Source of the DNA: Actinomycetes bacterium
GTDB taxonomy: Bacteria; Actinomycetota; Acidimicrobiia; Acidimicrobiales; Bog-793
Direction of reading: 5' to 3'
DNA: 5,565 nucleotides
Assembly (NCBI GenBank): GCA_021823365.1
Contig: JAKAOD010000236.1
Location: 1 to 5,565, forward strand
A program made the position numbers and the translations under genes. Below are positions 5,109 to 5,565 of the stretch, piece by piece (position 1 is the stretch's first letter; each line of letters opens with the position of its first letter). A model generated the notes under the pieces. The model was not told where the DNA came from. It did not search any database and saw only the letters and a list, made by a program, of their open reading frames with translations.

Positions 5109-5438
5109 ATGGCGTGGCTGCTGCGTCGAGGTGAGGTGCTGGCGAGCGTCGACCTGCTTCCCGACCAGAGCCGGGGCGGGCTGGCGCGCTCGGGATGCGC
5201 GCCGGCCGACGGGATCGCCGTGCTGGCCCGCACCCGACTCGTCCACACGCTGACGTTACGACGGCCCCTCGACGTTGCCTACCTGAGCGAGGACCTCGTC
5301 GTGCTCGCGACCCGGAGGTTCCCGCCCCGGCGCATCGGGCTCCCGCGACGGGCGCCGCGGCCGGTGCTCAGGGCCGAGGCGGGGTCCTTCGAGCGGTGGC
5401 TGCTGCGGGAGGGCGACCAGCTGGAGCTGAAGGCGTGA
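5109..5438 (+). CDS. DUF192-family small protein
   Basis: This 109-residue protein matches the general DUF192 pattern. It begins [19 protein letters not shown], followed by SRGGLARSG (21-29), where the family has its R-x-x-GL segment. [25 protein letters not shown] (35-59) is the core, where RPLDVAYL corresponds to the usual PLDVxFLD. The last part, with [23 protein letters not shown] (85-107), matches the VLE-x-x-aG ... GD ending. The usual FWMK before PLD is here HTLT, as I recall for actinobacterial members (VHTxxM types). Many DUF192 proteins are exported, but this one has no signal peptide. The molecular function of the family is not established. Its ATG is preceded by GGAGG, and its stop overlaps the GTG start of rsmI by four bases (GTGA), so the two are almost certainly co-transcribed and translationally coupled. 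Confidence 0.8.
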   Translation: MAWLLRRGEVLASVDLLPDQSRGGLARSGCAPADGIAVLARTRLVHTLTLRRPLDVAYLSEDLVVLATRRFPPRRIGLPRRAPRPVLRAEAGSFERWLLREGDQLELKA

Positions 5439-5565
5439 CCGGGGAGCCGGCGAGCTCCCCGGGAACGCTCTACGTCGTCTCGACCCCGATCGGGAACCTC
5501 GGCGACCTCTCGGCAAGGGCCCGCGACGTGCTCGGCAGCGTCGCCGTCCTCGCCTGCGAGGACAC
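5435..5565 (+). CDS. rsmI: 16S rRNA (cytidine-1402-2'-O)-methyltransferase RsmI, N-terminus only
   Basis: The first 43 residues are present before the window ends. They contain [19 protein letters not shown] (11-29) and then VLACEDT, the well-known RsmI start (consensus LYLVxTPIGNLxDxTxRA ... EDTR) of the tetrapyrrole-methylase-like SAM-dependent fold. The enzyme 2'-O-methylates C1402 of 16S rRNA in the decoding centre and acts in the cytoplasm. GTG at 5435 is the chosen start: it overlaps the DUF192 stop in GTGA, and GGAG (5423-5426) lies eight bases upstream inside the preceding gene. A ten-residue Gly/Ser/Pro-rich leader precedes the first strand. The C-terminal two thirds or more lie outside the window, so completeness cannot be judged. 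Confidence 0.95.
   Translation, partial: MTGEPASSPGTLYVVSTPIGNLGDLSARARDVLGSVAVLACED

Noticed and set aside
1..5565. Mobile elements, CRISPR arrays, tRNA or rRNA genes, toxin-antitoxin or defence cassettes
   Set aside because: No direct-repeat arrays, transposase or integrase motifs, or cloverleaf-like sequences were seen by eye, and the genes are housekeeping types with uniform codon use.

Overview
The window is an ordinary-looking stretch of a very GC-rich bacterial chromosome (GC clearly above 70% by eye, nearly every third codon position G or C). An actinobacterium is the best reading, possibly of the Acidimicrobiia type. The main support is a tiny minus-strand gene at 4915-4998 whose product carries the ANHGKKPN signature of the actinobacterial ribosomal protein bL37. 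Starts preceded by a -10 box at short distance and no Shine-Dalgarno sequence (leaderless transcripts) fit the same group. The class-level placement is an inference.

Layout, left to right. At 1-115 is the N-terminus of an unrecognised minus-strand gene that leaves the window. A 73-base divergent promoter region separates it from a PfkB/adenosine-kinase-like kinase (189-1238, +). That gene converges on a conserved-looking protein of unknown function (1240-1848, -), with one base between the two stop codons. A 137-base divergent region follows, then a glycerophosphodiester phosphodiesterase-family gene (1986-2867, +). The P-loop ATPase/GTPase YchF is at 2979-4064 (+), and a YgjP-type zinc metallopeptidase with HELCH at 4153-4902 (+). 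The bL37-like microgene (4915-4998, -) is convergent with the peptidase and divergent from the last pair. That pair is a DUF192 protein (5109-5438, +) overlapping by four bases the start of rsmI (5435 to the window end, +), the 16S rRNA C1402 2'-O-methyltransferase.

Functionally this is housekeeping. Three of the genes touch translation: YchF (ribosome-associated), bL37 (large subunit) and RsmI (16S rRNA modification). The others are nucleoside/sugar phosphorylation, phospholipid head-group turnover, a peptidase and two genes of unknown role. No mobile element, tRNA, rRNA, CRISPR array or defence cassette was seen, and no gap between genes exceeds 140 bases. The most noteworthy items are the microgene, the repeated -10/start-codon spacing, a perfect GC-only inverted repeat just inside the left-edge gene, and altered active-site motifs in the phosphodiesterase. 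I see no convincing new multi-gene system.
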